Source: Maribacter aestuarii (GTDB lineage: Bacteria; Bacteroidota; Bacteroidia; Flavobacteriales; Flavobacteriaceae). From it: a DNA stretch of 64,000 nt. This document shows, in pieces, positions 34,949 to 43,693 of the stretch (its first letter is position 1; each line of letters starts with the position of its first letter). The notes under the pieces are model-generated. The model was given only the letters and a program-made list of their open reading frames with translations. It was not told the DNA's origin and did not search any database. The translations under genes and the position numbers were made by a program. Location of the stretch: positions 2,866,501 to 2,930,500 of the forward strand of contig NZ_CP107031.2 in NCBI RefSeq assembly GCF_027474845.2, in the 5' to 3' direction.

Positions 34949-36017
34949 ATGTTGTCACTTTGTAACGCCAACCAAATTTATCTTCAGATTTATTGTATTG
35001 TATATCCGTAATTATTTTTTTAAGCTTGGCGCCGTAACTATGTTTAAGTTCTGGAAGCTCATAATCAGTTCCTCTAAAACCAAATGCAGAAATTGGAGAA
35101 ATCACTGCGGCAGTTCCTGCGCCGAACATTTCCATAAGTTCTCCATTTTTTGCAGCATCTACAACTTCGGAAACCGTAATTTTCCTGACCTCGGTAGAAA
35201 TACCTTGATCTTTGGCGATATCCAAAATACTCTTTCGGGTTATGCCGTCCAATATTCTATCACTTGTAGGTCCAGTAATTAGAGTATCCTTAATACGCAC
35301 GAAAATGTTCATTGCTCCCGCCTCCTCAATATATTCGTGATTGGTATCATCGGTCCATATAACCTGGTTATAACCTTTGGCAACTGCCAATTGGGTAGGA
35401 TAAAATTGACCTGCATAATTACCACCGGCCTTAGCATAGCCGACTCCGCCATTGGCCGACCTGGAGTAGGTTTCTTCTATAAGCACCTTCACTTTTCCAG
35501 AAAAGTAGGAGCCGGATGGAGCGCAGGCGATGATGAATTTATATTCATCCGCTGGTGAGGCATGAAATCCTTTGCCCGAAGCGAACATGAATGGTCGTAC
35601 ATACAATGAACTTCCTTCTTTTTTTGGAATAAATGCTTCGTCGAGTTGCAATAGGGTTCTTAGCCCGTCCATAAAGTATTCTTCTGGTATCTCGGGAATA
35701 CACAAACGTTTGGCAGAAATATTAAATCGTTTATGATTTTCTAGAGGCCTAAATAGAAAAATATCATTATTATTATCCTTATAAGCCTTCATTCCCTCAA
35801 AAATGGATTGTCCGTAATGAAAAATCTTGGCAGAAGGTTCTAGTGTAATAGGTTGGTAGGGAAGAATTTTTGGGATTCCCCATGAACCATTCTTATAATC
35901 ACAAATCAACATATGATCGGTGAAGACCGATCCAAAAGCTAAATTGTCAAAATCTATCTGCCCTATTTTAGAGGTCTTCGCTTTCTCAACAATGATATTC
36001 TTAGTTCCAATGCTCAT
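34947..36017 (-). CDS. ilvE: Branched-chain amino-acid aminotransferase
   Basis: IlvE is a PLP enzyme for the last step of Leu, Ile and Val synthesis and the first of their breakdown. The 356-residue protein has FHYGQSIFEGMKAYK, RFNISAKRLCIP, YVRPFMFASG, the PLP-lysine segment GYAKAGGNYAG and EYIEEAGAMNIF, then GTAAVISPI, all typical of class IV transaminases of the longer BCAT type. Located divergently from the DUF4920 gene. Confidence 0.95.
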   Translation of the reverse strand: MSIGTKNIIVEKAKTSKIGQIDFDNLAFGSVFTDHMLICDYKNGSWGIPKILPYQPITLEPSAKIFHYGQSIFEGMKAYKDNNNDIFLFRPLENHKRFNISAKRLCIPEIPEEYFMDGLRTLLQLDEAFIPKKEGSSLYVRPFMFASGKGFHASPADEYKFIIACAPSGSYFSGKVKVLIEETYSRSANGGVGYAKAGGNYAGQFYPTQLAVAKGYNQVIWTDDTNHEYIEEAGAMNIFVRIKDTLITGPTSDRILDGITRKSILDIAKDQGISTEVRKITVSEVVDAAKNGELMEMFGAGTAAVISPISAFGFRGTDYELPELKHSYGAKLKKIITDIQYNKSEDKFGWRYKVTT

Positions 36018-36124
36018 TAAAATGTCTGTTTAATCAAATAAAATTAAGGAAATATCCCAATTGCCACTTCTTTTTTAAATCAAAAATGACCAATTTTGCT
36101 TCTAAGACTTAATTTTTAAAGTAT

Positions 36125-36625
36125 ATGAAGGGTTTTAACATTTTTCTTGTGATTTTAGCTGTGGTTTTTTCTTGTAATGCACAAACCAACCAATCTGAAA
36201 ACAAGTTAAAAACGGCAAATGAGCCGTTAATATCGTTCGGTGATAAAATCGATTCTAACAATATCCTGACAACTGATGAAGTTTTGGAACGGTATCAAGG
36301 CATGGCAGCTACAGATACCTTACAGACCAAGTTTACGGCAAGAGTTAAGGAAGTCTGTAAAGTTAAAGGCTGTTGGATGATACTAGAGTTGACCAATGGG
36401 GAAGAAGCAATGGTTCGTTTTAAGGATTATGGCTTTTTTATGCCCACTGATATTAACGATAAGGAAGTAATTGTGGGAGGCTTTGCCTATGTAGAAGAAA
36501 TGAGCGTTGCTGACCAAAAACACTTCGCCGAGGACGGGGGAATGTCTAAGGAGCAAATCGACGCCATCTCTAAACCGAAGATGACCTATGGTTTTGAAGC
36601 TAACGGTGTATTGGTAAAACAGTAG
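36125..36625 (+). CDS. DUF4920 lipoprotein-like protein
   Basis: This 166-residue exported protein has an N-terminal hydrophobic signal with a possible lipobox VFSC, then FTARVKEVCKVKGCWMILE, MVRFKDYGFFMP and the C-terminal MTYGFEANGVLV, which match DUF4920. The CKVKGCW motif suggests a metal or disulfide site. The OB-like beta pattern is typical. Its stop is one base before the mnmD start region, so the pair is co-transcribed. Function unknown. Confidence 0.88.
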   Translation: MKGFNIFLVILAVVFSCNAQTNQSENKLKTANEPLISFGDKIDSNNILTTDEVLERYQGMAATDTLQTKFTARVKEVCKVKGCWMILELTNGEEAMVRFKDYGFFMPTDINDKEVIVGGFAYVEEMSVADQKHFAEDGGMSKEQIDAISKPKMTYGFEANGVLVKQ

Positions 36626-36626
36626 G

Positions 36627-37289
36627 TTGAAACGCGAAATAATCACTACGGCAGACGGTTCCAAAACTATCCAAATCAAAGATTGGGAGGAGCAATATCA
36701 TTCCAAACACGGGGCCGTACAAGAAGCCTATCACGTATTTATTAAAAATGGACTTGAATTATTCCAGGATACTGAATTGGATATTCTGGAAATAGGTTTC
36801 GGGACAGGTCTAAATGCGCTTATTACCTTAAAGGAATCCGGACGGCTAAAACTGAACATTGGCTACACAGGTGTAGAGGCTTATCCCATCTCCAGGACTG
36901 AGCGTCAACAGCTAGACTACATTACCAGTCTTAAGGCTGAATCTTTGGGTCATATGTTTGATTTAATGCACGATGCAACTTGGGAGAAAGAAGTAATTAT
37001 CAGTGACAATTTCAGACTTAAGAAAGAGAAAAAAGATTTTAAGAAAATCGCTTCTTCACGTATGTTCGATCTCATTTACTTTGATGCTTTTGGTGCAAGG
37101 GTGCAACCAGAACTTTGGACGGTAGCTATGTTTAAGAAAATGTACGAAGCATTACGAACAAAGGGTTATCTGGTAACTTACGCCGCTAAAGGTAGTGTCA
37201 GGAGGGCAATGCAAGAAGTCGGTTTTGAAGTAGAAAGACTACCGGGCCCTCCGGGAAAACGCGAGATGTTAAGAGGACATAAAGTGTAG
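36627..37289 (+). CDS. mnmD: tRNA 5-(methylaminomethyl)-2-thiouridine(34) methyltransferase
   Basis: MnmD adds the final methyl to the wobble uridine of some tRNAs, using SAM. The 220-residue protein has LDILEIGFGTGLNALI as the SAM-binding loop, IYFDAFGARVQPELW after it, and the C-terminal LPGPPGKREMLRGHK that marks this family. It is the stand-alone methyltransferase, not the MnmC fusion. The start is TTG, overlapping no upstream gene and following the DUF4920 stop by one base. Confidence 0.92.
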   Translation: MKREIITTADGSKTIQIKDWEEQYHSKHGAVQEAYHVFIKNGLELFQDTELDILEIGFGTGLNALITLKESGRLKLNIGYTGVEAYPISRTERQQLDYITSLKAESLGHMFDLMHDATWEKEVIISDNFRLKKEKKDFKKIASSRMFDLIYFDAFGARVQPELWTVAMFKKMYEALRTKGYLVTYAAKGSVRRAMQEVGFEVERLPGPPGKREMLRGHKV

Positions 37290-37402
37290 TTTGTTCACCT
37301 TTTTAAAAACTTACGCTGTTTACTTTAAAATAAGGCCTGTTAAATTTTTGACAACTCTGTTAAATCCAAATTAAAGCACAACCCAACGATATATAAAACT
37401 GA

Positions 37403-37410
37403 TATCTTTG
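37403..37410 (+). promoter_or_regulatory. -7 promoter box directly before a start codon
   Basis: TATCTTTG is a perfect TAnnTTTG match whose last base is only 4 bases before the ATG at 37415. The expected transcription start falls at or very near the ATG, so the message may be leaderless. Confidence 0.6.
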
Positions 37411-37414
37411 ACCT

Positions 37415-38377
37415 ATGAAAGTTTTGATAACAGGTGCAACGGGATTAATTGGTAGCGAGTTGGTCTCGCATTGTCATCGAAAAGGTTATGATGTAAATTA
37501 TCTCACAACCAGTAAAGAAAAAATAGTTTCAGAACCACACTACAAAGGTTTTTATTGGAATCCGGATAAAAAGGAAATAGATACCGACTGTTTTAATGGT
37601 GTTTCCGTAATAATCAATTTGGCTGGTGCCAGTATTTCCAAGCGTTGGACGAGTAGTTATAAGAAGGTAATCATTGAGAGCAGAATAAATTCACTCCAAA
37701 CGTTATATCAGGCTGTCAATAAATTACCTAATCATTCTATCGAAGCTATGATATCGGCTTCCGCAATTGGTATTTATCCAGATTCAACTACCAATTACTA
37801 TTCGGAGGATGATTTAGGAATTGATGATAGTTTTTTGGGAGAAGTGGTAGAACTTTGGGAAAAAGAAGCGGATACTTTTAAGCCATTGCTTCCCAATGTC
37901 GCAAAAATTAGGATTGGTTTGGTAATGTCCCGCGATGGGGGCGCGCTACCGGAAATGGCAAAACCCATCAAAAATTATGTGGGTGCCGCTTTTGGTAGTG
38001 GAGAACAATGGCAGTCGTGGATACATATTTCAGACTTGGCTAGAATCTTCTTATTTGTTGCTGAAAATAATTTAAATGGGATTTTCAATGGAGTGGGACC
38101 CAATCCTGTGACCAACAATAAATTGGTTAAGGAAATCGCTAAAGTTCTGAATCGTCCACTACTTCTACCGAACATTCCGGAATTTATGATGAAGCTCATA
38201 CTTGGGGAAATGTCGTACATACTTTTCGCTAGTCAGAGAGTAAGTAGTAAAAAAATAGAGGAAGAAGGATTCGTTTTTAAATTTCAGAACGTATGCGGAG
38301 CTTTGGAGGCCATTTATAATAAGGCAGAGGATAATGAGAGAATAGCTTCAGATTTGAACAAGGAATATATTTCATAA
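37415..38377 (+). CDS. TIGR01777-family epimerase-like oxidoreductase
   Basis: This 320-residue extended SDR protein has the Rossmann loop GATGLIGSELV, then VIINLAGASISKRW, SASAIGIYP, a WEKEADTF helix and IRIGLVMSRDGGALP, ending with a DUF1731-type C-terminal domain (around LLPNIPEFMMKLILGEM). This is the YfcH-like TIGR01777 family; the substrate is unknown. The catalytic Tyr comes from the IGIYP region. A strong terminator follows. Confidence 0.9.
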   Translation: MKVLITGATGLIGSELVSHCHRKGYDVNYLTTSKEKIVSEPHYKGFYWNPDKKEIDTDCFNGVSVIINLAGASISKRWTSSYKKVIIESRINSLQTLYQAVNKLPNHSIEAMISASAIGIYPDSTTNYYSEDDLGIDDSFLGEVVELWEKEADTFKPLLPNVAKIRIGLVMSRDGGALPEMAKPIKNYVGAAFGSGEQWQSWIHISDLARIFLFVAENNLNGIFNGVGPNPVTNNKLVKEIAKVLNRPLLLPNIPEFMMKLILGEMSYILFASQRVSSKKIEEEGFVFKFQNVCGALEAIYNKAEDNERIASDLNKEYIS

Positions 38378-38404
38378 TTAATACTGGTATTTGAGTATTA
38401 GAAT

Positions 38405-38430
38405 AAAATCCGCAATACGCGGATTTTTTT
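38405..38430 (+). terminator. Terminator after TIGR01777 gene
   Basis: AAAATCCGC (38405-38413) pairs with GCGGATTTT (38419-38427) around 5 bases, followed by a T run. Confidence 0.85.
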
Positions 38431-38446
38431 ATAATCTTTTGTGACA

Positions 38447-38480
38447 TTTTGACATTTTTGAAGAATTGGCAGTACTTTTG
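38447..38480 (+). promoter_or_regulatory. Promoter for grpE-dnaJ
   Basis: TTTTG (38447-38451) and TACTTTTG (38473-38480) are spaced by 21 bases, a full Bacteroidota housekeeping -33/-7 promoter. The grpE ATG is at 38515. I see no CIRCE element. Confidence 0.65.
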
Positions 38481-38514
38481 CCACCTCAAAATCAGCCATT
38501 AAAAGATATAGTAT

Positions 38515-39075
38515 ATGAGTAATAAAAATAAAGACGAAGAAATGGATGAAGAAGTAATCTCACAAGAGGAAACTTCTGAGAATGAAGAAAACGTACAAGA
38601 GACCGTATCGGATGACCAGGAAATGAGCGAAGAGGATTCACTAAGGGAGGGATTGGCAAAAGAAAAAGATAAGTTTTTAAGGCTTTTTGCGGAATTTGAA
38701 AATTATAAGAGACGTACGTCCAAGGAACGGATGGATTTGTTCAAAACAGCGGGACAAGAGGTTATTGTATCCCTTCTGCCGGTCTTGGACGACTTTGAAC
38801 GAGCGCTTAAAGAGCTTTCAAAGTCTGATGACAAGGAAATGTTTAAGGGGGTTCAACTCATCAACGGAAAATTAAAGGAAACTTTAAAATCCAAGGGTCT
38901 CCAAGATTTAGAGGTTGAGCCTGGCGATACTTTTGATGCTGAAATCCATGAAGCTATAACACAAATTCCTGCACCAAATAAAAAGATGAAAGGTAAGGTT
39001 ATAGACGTGGTTGAAAAAGGTTATAAACTAGGCGATAGAATTATTCGTCACCCTAAAGTAGTCGTGGGCAACTAA
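38515..39075 (+). CDS. grpE: Nucleotide exchange factor GrpE
   Basis: GrpE releases ADP from DnaK. The 186-residue protein has a very acidic N-terminal coiled-coil, the FLRLFAEFENYKRRT helix, LPVLDDFERAL, and the C-terminal beta-domain ending YKLGDRIIRHPKVVV. It is followed 9 bases later by dnaJ. dnaK is not in the window. Confidence 0.95.
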   Translation: MSNKNKDEEMDEEVISQEETSENEENVQETVSDDQEMSEEDSLREGLAKEKDKFLRLFAEFENYKRRTSKERMDLFKTAGQEVIVSLLPVLDDFERALKELSKSDDKEMFKGVQLINGKLKETLKSKGLQDLEVEPGDTFDAEIHEAITQIPAPNKKMKGKVIDVVEKGYKLGDRIIRHPKVVVGN

Positions 39076-39084
39076 TAAAGGAGT

Positions 39085-40206
39085 ATGAAGGAAGATTATT
39101 ATGATATACTGGGTGTTGGCAAGAATGCATCCGCCGCAGAAATAAAAAAAGCCTACAGAAAAAAGGCATTGGAATTTCATCCGGATAAAAACCCAGGGGA
39201 TACCAAAGCGGAGGAGCAATTCAGAAAAGCTGCAGAAGCTTACGAAGTATTGAGCAACTCCGATAAAAAAGCCCGTTATGACCAATTTGGACACGCAGCG
39301 TTTGAAGGTGGTGGCGGATTTGGCGGTGGCGGTATGAACATGGAGGATATCTTTAGTCAATTCGGAGATATTTTCGGTAGCGCCTTTGGCGGAGGAGGTT
39401 TTGGTGGTTTCAGCGGATTTGGCGGTGGTGGTCAAAGACGCGTTAAGGGCAGTAACCTTAGGATACGCGTAAAATTAACCTTGGAGGAAATTGCTAACGG
39501 TGTAGAGAAAAAAGTAAAAGTTAAGCGAAAATTACAGGCAGAAGGTGTTACTTATAAAACGTGTACCACCTGTAACGGTCGTGGCCAGGTCACTAAAGTA
39601 CAAAATACGATTCTTGGAAGAATGCAGACGGCGGCTACCTGTAGCACGTGTGGCGGAAGTGGCCAGATATTGGACGGAAAACCCAGCGATGCTGATGCAC
39701 AAGGATTACGTATTACGGAGGAAACCGTTTCTATAAATATTCCTGCCGGAGTGGAAGAAGGAATGCAACTTAAGGTTCCTGGAAAAGGAAACGACGCCCC
39801 GGGCAATGGTGTTCCCGGTGATTTGTTAGTGGCCATTGAAACGGAAGAACATAAAACCCTTAAAAGAGAAGGGGATAACCTGCATTACGACCTGTATGTT
39901 AGTATTTCCGAGGCGGTTCTGGGTACCTCTAAGGAGATAGACGCTGTAGGCGGTAAAGTCAGGATTAAATTGGAACCAGGTATCCAATCGGGTAAAATCT
40001 TACGGTTAAGAGGAAAAGGTATATCTAGCTTAAACGGTTACGGTGCTGGTGATCTTTTAGTTCACGTTAATGTATGGACACCAAAAGAATTGAACAAGGA
40101 GCAAAGGGACTTTTTTGAGCGCATGCAGGGCAACGATAACTTTGAACCTAAACCGGAAAAATCGGACAAGTCATTTTTTGAAAAAGTAAAAGATATGTTC
40201 TCTTAA
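39085..40206 (+). CDS. dnaJ: Chaperone DnaJ with two-motif zinc region
   Basis: DnaJ brings clients to DnaK and stimulates its ATPase. The 373-residue protein has the J-domain at 1-70 (YYDILGV, then HPD near residue 33), a G/F-rich region with many GGGFGG repeats (about 75-120), the client-binding domains, and a C-terminal dimer region. The zinc region shows only two CxxCxGxG motifs (CTTCNGRG and CSTCGGSG) instead of the usual four. I believe this reduced form is common in flavobacteria. Confidence 0.94.
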   Translation: MKEDYYDILGVGKNASAAEIKKAYRKKALEFHPDKNPGDTKAEEQFRKAAEAYEVLSNSDKKARYDQFGHAAFEGGGGFGGGGMNMEDIFSQFGDIFGSAFGGGGFGGFSGFGGGGQRRVKGSNLRIRVKLTLEEIANGVEKKVKVKRKLQAEGVTYKTCTTCNGRGQVTKVQNTILGRMQTAATCSTCGGSGQILDGKPSDADAQGLRITEETVSINIPAGVEEGMQLKVPGKGNDAPGNGVPGDLLVAIETEEHKTLKREGDNLHYDLYVSISEAVLGTSKEIDAVGGKVRIKLEPGIQSGKILRLRGKGISSLNGYGAGDLLVHVNVWTPKELNKEQRDFFERMQGNDNFEPKPEKSDKSFFEKVKDMFS

Positions 40207-40216
40207 TTTGAAAACC

Positions 40217-40246
40217 TTTGGTTTTTAAATAAAAAACGTATATTTG
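40217..40246 (+). promoter_or_regulatory. Intergenic promoter, possible small RNA start
   Basis: TTTG (40217-40220) and TATATTTG (40239-40246), 18 bases apart, form a promoter inside the dnaJ-ABC gap, with the structured segment below starting a few bases downstream. Confidence 0.4.
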
Positions 40247-40249
40247 ATT

Positions 40250-40330
40250 TAATATTGGGAGACCAATATTAATTTTCTTTTTCATAGCAATTTTTTTCCC
40301 ATCCTTAATTCTTTTAAGGGTGGGTTTTGT
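40250..40330 (+). ncRNA. Candidate small RNA, two hairpins
   Basis: A perfect 9-bp hairpin (TAATATTGG at 40250-40258 with 40263-40271, GAGA loop) is followed by a second stem (CCCATCCTTAA 40298-40308 with 40314-40324, one G-T pair) and a T-rich tail. With the promoter just upstream this looks like an independent transcript of about 75-80 bases. The second stem could instead just be the dnaJ terminator. No family recognised. Confidence 0.35.
40298..40330 (+). terminator. Terminator after dnaJ
   Basis: The 11-bp stem (40298-40308 with 40314-40324) is followed by TTTTGTTTTT. The remaining gap to 40476 holds a small dyad CCATAG-TCG-CTATGG (40394-40408) of unknown role. Confidence 0.75.
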
Positions 40331-40454
40331 TTTTAGGACTATTCCTTATGATCATGCATAAATATTTTAACAAGTTTGTCTACGTCCTAAATTCCATAGT
40401 CGCTATGGTTGATTAATAAAAATTGATTTGAAAAAACCTTTTAAAACAATTCAA

Positions 40455-40462
40455 TATCTTTG
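40455..40462 (+). promoter_or_regulatory. -7 promoter box for the ABC-MscS operon
   Basis: TATCTTTG, a perfect TAnnTTTG match, lies 14 bases before the ATG at 40477. Confidence 0.55.
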
Positions 40463-40476
40463 GATAAATTGTGTGC

Positions 40477-41412
40477 ATGAATAATATTTTGGTAACTCAA
40501 CAGGTCACCAAACAATTTGGAAACCATACTGCATTAAAGAATGTTTCTCTAGAAATTCCCAAAAACAGTATTTACGGCCTTTTGGGACCTAACGGTGCCG
40601 GTAAAACTACCTTAATCCGTATTATAAATCAAATTACTTACCCAGACCAGGGTAAAGTCTTTTTTGATGGTGAACCGTTAAAACCACACCACATTGCTCA
40701 AATAGGTTACCTTCCTGAAGAACGGGGTTTGTACAAAAGTATGAAGGTGGGTGAGCAAGCACTTTATTTGGCGCAACTAAAGGGGCTTTCTAAACAAGAC
40801 GCCAAAGCTAAATTGAAGTACTGGTTTGAGCGACTGGATATTGGAGATTGGTGGAACAAAAAAATACAGGAACTTTCCAAAGGAATGGCTCAAAAAATCC
40901 AGTTTATCGTTACTGTCCTGCACGAGCCCAAATTGCTCATTTTTGATGAACCTTTTAGTGGATTCGACCCCATTAACGCTAATATAATCAAGGATGAAAT
41001 CCTAAAACTGAAAGATAGCGGGACTTCTATTATCTTTTCAACACATCGCATGGAGTCGGTAGAGGAACTTTGTGAATATATTGCCTTGATTCATCAATCG
41101 GAAAAAATCTTGGATGGCAAGCTGTCGAAAATAAAAAAGGCATATAAGAATAACATCTATGATGTAATCTTGGAACCAAAAAGCATTGATTTAATAATTG
41201 AACTAAAGGAAAAATTTCAGATTTTATCCTCTGATTACGATCAAGTAGAAAAACGATTGAATTTTTCCATACAACTAGGGTCTAGTGATTCCAGCTCGTT
41301 GCTTGGCTATTTGAGCTCTAGGTCAATGGTTAGCAGTTTTACGGAGACCGTACCTTCAGCTAACGAAATTTTTATCAGAACTGTACAAAGCAAAGGCGTT
41401 CTACATGAATAA
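40477..41412 (+). CDS. ABC transporter ATP-binding protein (NatA-like)
   Basis: This is the ATPase of an ABC-2-type exporter. Walker A is GPNGAGKTT, the signature is LSKGMAQKIQ, Walker B is LLIFDEPFSGFDP and the switch His is in STHRM. A C-terminal extension of about 90 residues follows, as in NatA/YhaQ-like proteins. I use the ATG at 40477 rather than the GTG two codons earlier. The permease gene starts 8 bases before the stop, so translation is coupled. Confidence 0.92.
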   Translation: MNNILVTQQVTKQFGNHTALKNVSLEIPKNSIYGLLGPNGAGKTTLIRIINQITYPDQGKVFFDGEPLKPHHIAQIGYLPEERGLYKSMKVGEQALYLAQLKGLSKQDAKAKLKYWFERLDIGDWWNKKIQELSKGMAQKIQFIVTVLHEPKLLIFDEPFSGFDPINANIIKDEILKLKDSGTSIIFSTHRMESVEELCEYIALIHQSEKILDGKLSKIKKAYKNNIYDVILEPKSIDLIIELKEKFQILSSDYDQVEKRLNFSIQLGSSDSSSLLGYLSSRSMVSSFTETVPSANEIFIRTVQSKGVLHE

Positions 41413-42739
41413 GCTACTTCTAATTATCAGAAGGGAATATTTAGCAAAAGTGCGTAATAAATCCTTCGTTGTAATGACGTTTTTGAGCCCGCTATTGATG
41501 GTTGGGATGATTGTACTTATTGCTTACTTAACCAATCTCAACGATAACGAAAAAAGGATAATCGCTGTTTTGAACGAGAGCAATTTCTTTTCCAATGAAT
41601 TTCTATCTTCAGAAACCACATCCTTCGTAAAATACAAAGATTTGACGTTGGAAGAAGCTAAGGATTCTACCTTACAAATGGGCTACTATGGACTTGTCTA
41701 TATTCCCGATGAAGACAGTTTGGAAAAAGTGACGCAAAGAGCGTTCTTATACAGTAAGGATGCGCCAAGCATGTCTATTTTAGAAAGGCTAGAACGCATA
41801 TTTAAGGAACGTTTACGGGAAGAGCGTCTTCGGGAACTGGGTATTTCGGCTGCCGACTATGCCGAAATGGATAGCGAATATCAATTAAATATTTCTACGT
41901 TTGACGGGGACGAAAACCTAAAAGGAATAAATGAGATAAAGGCTATTATTGGTGGTGGGTTCGGGTATTTAATTATGATGTTCATTATCATCTACGGTGG
42001 TTTTGTGATGCGCAGCGTTATCGAGGAAAAAACAAGCCGAATTATTGAAGTGATTATTTCTTCGGTAAAACCTTTTCAATTAATGCTTGGAAAGATTGTG
42101 GGTACTGCTTTAGCAGGCATTACTCAGTTTTTGATCTGGATTATCTGTGGTACAATTTTATTGTTCGTTGCCTTGGCCATTTTTGATATAGATCCGTCAG
42201 TACTTTCAAACGGAAGCGCGGCAACTATGGGTTCCGGTGTTCCAGGAGCAATTCCATCCATGGATATGACGACCCAATTGTATGCGCAGGAATTATTTGA
42301 AATCCCCATTGTAATGCTGCTTGTATTCTTTGTGATTTATTTTATCCTAGGCTATTTTATCTACAGTTCCATATATGCGGCCATTGGCGCTGCGGTAGAT
42401 AATGAGACCGATACGCAACAATTTATTTTTCCAATAATACTACCCCTAATGCTTGCAATCTATGTGGGTTTCTTTTCAGTGTTCAGTAATCCCAATGGTC
42501 CTATTGCCGTTGGCTTTTCTCTTTTTCCACTTACATCCCCCATCGTGATGATGATGCGGCTACCAGGGGGCATTGGTGATGGAGGGGTCCCCGTGTGGCA
42601 ATTGGCGGCGTCAATTCTATTTTTAATAGCTACCTTTATTGGTATTGTTTGGTTGGCCTCAAAAATTTATAGGGTAGGGATATTAATGTACGGTAAAAAG
42701 CCAAGCTATAAGGAATTATTAAAGTGGATTAAGTATTAG
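41405..42739 (+). CDS. ABC-2-type permease (NatB/YhaP-like)
   Basis: This 444-residue membrane subunit has a first span at about 21-42 (SFVVMTFLSPLLMVGMIVLI), a large extracytoplasmic domain rich in charged residues (about 50-185), then five or six spans in the C-terminal half, including FIIIYGGFVMRSVIEEKTSR, the conserved helix of this family, and FSLFPLTSPIVMMMRLP. It pairs with the preceding ATPase, likely exporting Na+, a peptide or a lipid; the substrate is not evident. MscS follows after 9 bases. Confidence 0.9.
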   Translation: MNKLLLIIRREYLAKVRNKSFVVMTFLSPLLMVGMIVLIAYLTNLNDNEKRIIAVLNESNFFSNEFLSSETTSFVKYKDLTLEEAKDSTLQMGYYGLVYIPDEDSLEKVTQRAFLYSKDAPSMSILERLERIFKERLREERLRELGISAADYAEMDSEYQLNISTFDGDENLKGINEIKAIIGGGFGYLIMMFIIIYGGFVMRSVIEEKTSRIIEVIISSVKPFQLMLGKIVGTALAGITQFLIWIICGTILLFVALAIFDIDPSVLSNGSAATMGSGVPGAIPSMDMTTQLYAQELFEIPIVMLLVFFVIYFILGYFIYSSIYAAIGAAVDNETDTQQFIFPIILPLMLAIYVGFFSVFSNPNGPIAVGFSLFPLTSPIVMMMRLPGGIGDGGVPVWQLAASILFLIATFIGIVWLASKIYRVGILMYGKKPSYKELLKWIKY

Positions 42740-42748
42740 GTATTGTTT

Positions 42749-43693
42749 ATGGTCCAAGAGCAAACAGAAAAAATAAAGGAAATTATAGAAGATGATATTT
42801 GGGGCAATATCAAGGAATTTCTGGATTTAGGCTTCCATTACGGGGAAGGCGAAAAGTCCATTCACATTACTATTGGTCTACTTTTGCTCTTGACCGCAGC
42901 ATTCATAATAACAAGTTTCTTCTTAAAGTGGATCCGAAAGTTCTTCACCAGAAAAATGGAAACCGATGATAAATTGAAGTTTGTAAGTATCTTCAAATTC
43001 ATCAAGTATGTAGTCTATATAGTGGTCATCCTGTTCACCATGAGTGCGGCAGGAATTAATATTACAATACTTATTACTGCTTCTGCGGCTCTCTTTGTAG
43101 GATTAGGTCTTGCGTTACAAGAGCTTTTCCAAGATATTATAGGTGGAATTTTTATCATACTTGATAAATCCCTTAGGGTGGGTGATGTGGTGGAGGTTGA
43201 TAGTAGAGTGGGTAAGGTCTTTGAAATTAAATTAAGAACCACTAGGGCAATCACTAGGGACGATAAGATAATTATTATACCAAACCATAAGTTTATAAGC
43301 GATATTGTTTATAACTATACGCAAAACCATAAAACCACTAGGGAGACTGTAATGGTAGGTGTTTCGTATGGTAGCAACGTGGAACTGGTGACCAAAATAT
43401 TGGAAGATGTGGTAAGCGATCAACGTGCGGTTCTTAAAAGCCCCAAACCTTTTGTGATGTTCGAGGATTTTGGAGATTCAGCACTTTTATTTTCTATTAA
43501 TTTCTTCGTAAATGATAGTTTCACTGTACAAAGGGTCAAAAGTGAAATTAGGTATAAGATTGATGCGGAATTTAGAAACAATAAGGTCACTATTCCTTTC
43601 CCACAAAGAGATGTACATATTTTTCAACAAGGACCATTTCAGCATAGCAATGTCAAAAATTCGGAGAAGGAATGGGGACTAGGGGACGATTAG
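42749..43693 (+). CDS. Small-conductance mechanosensitive channel (MscS family)
   Basis: This 314-residue channel opens under membrane tension to release solutes. After two N-terminal spans, the pore helix region LITASAALFVGLGLALQELF and the beta domain GGIFIILDKSLRVGDVVEV, then KIIIIPNHKFISDIVYNYT, match MscS. The alpha-beta C-terminal part follows (NFFVNDSF). The ATG at 42749 is preferred to a TTG 6 bases upstream. It is 9 bases from the permease and overlaps the DUF6268 gene by 22 bases. Confidence 0.92.
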   Translation: MVQEQTEKIKEIIEDDIWGNIKEFLDLGFHYGEGEKSIHITIGLLLLLTAAFIITSFFLKWIRKFFTRKMETDDKLKFVSIFKFIKYVVYIVVILFTMSAAGINITILITASAALFVGLGLALQELFQDIIGGIFIILDKSLRVGDVVEVDSRVGKVFEIKLRTTRAITRDDKIIIIPNHKFISDIVYNYTQNHKTTRETVMVGVSYGSNVELVTKILEDVVSDQRAVLKSPKPFVMFEDFGDSALLFSINFFVNDSFTVQRVKSEIRYKIDAEFRNNKVTIPFPQRDVHIFQQGPFQHSNVKNSEKEWGLGDD

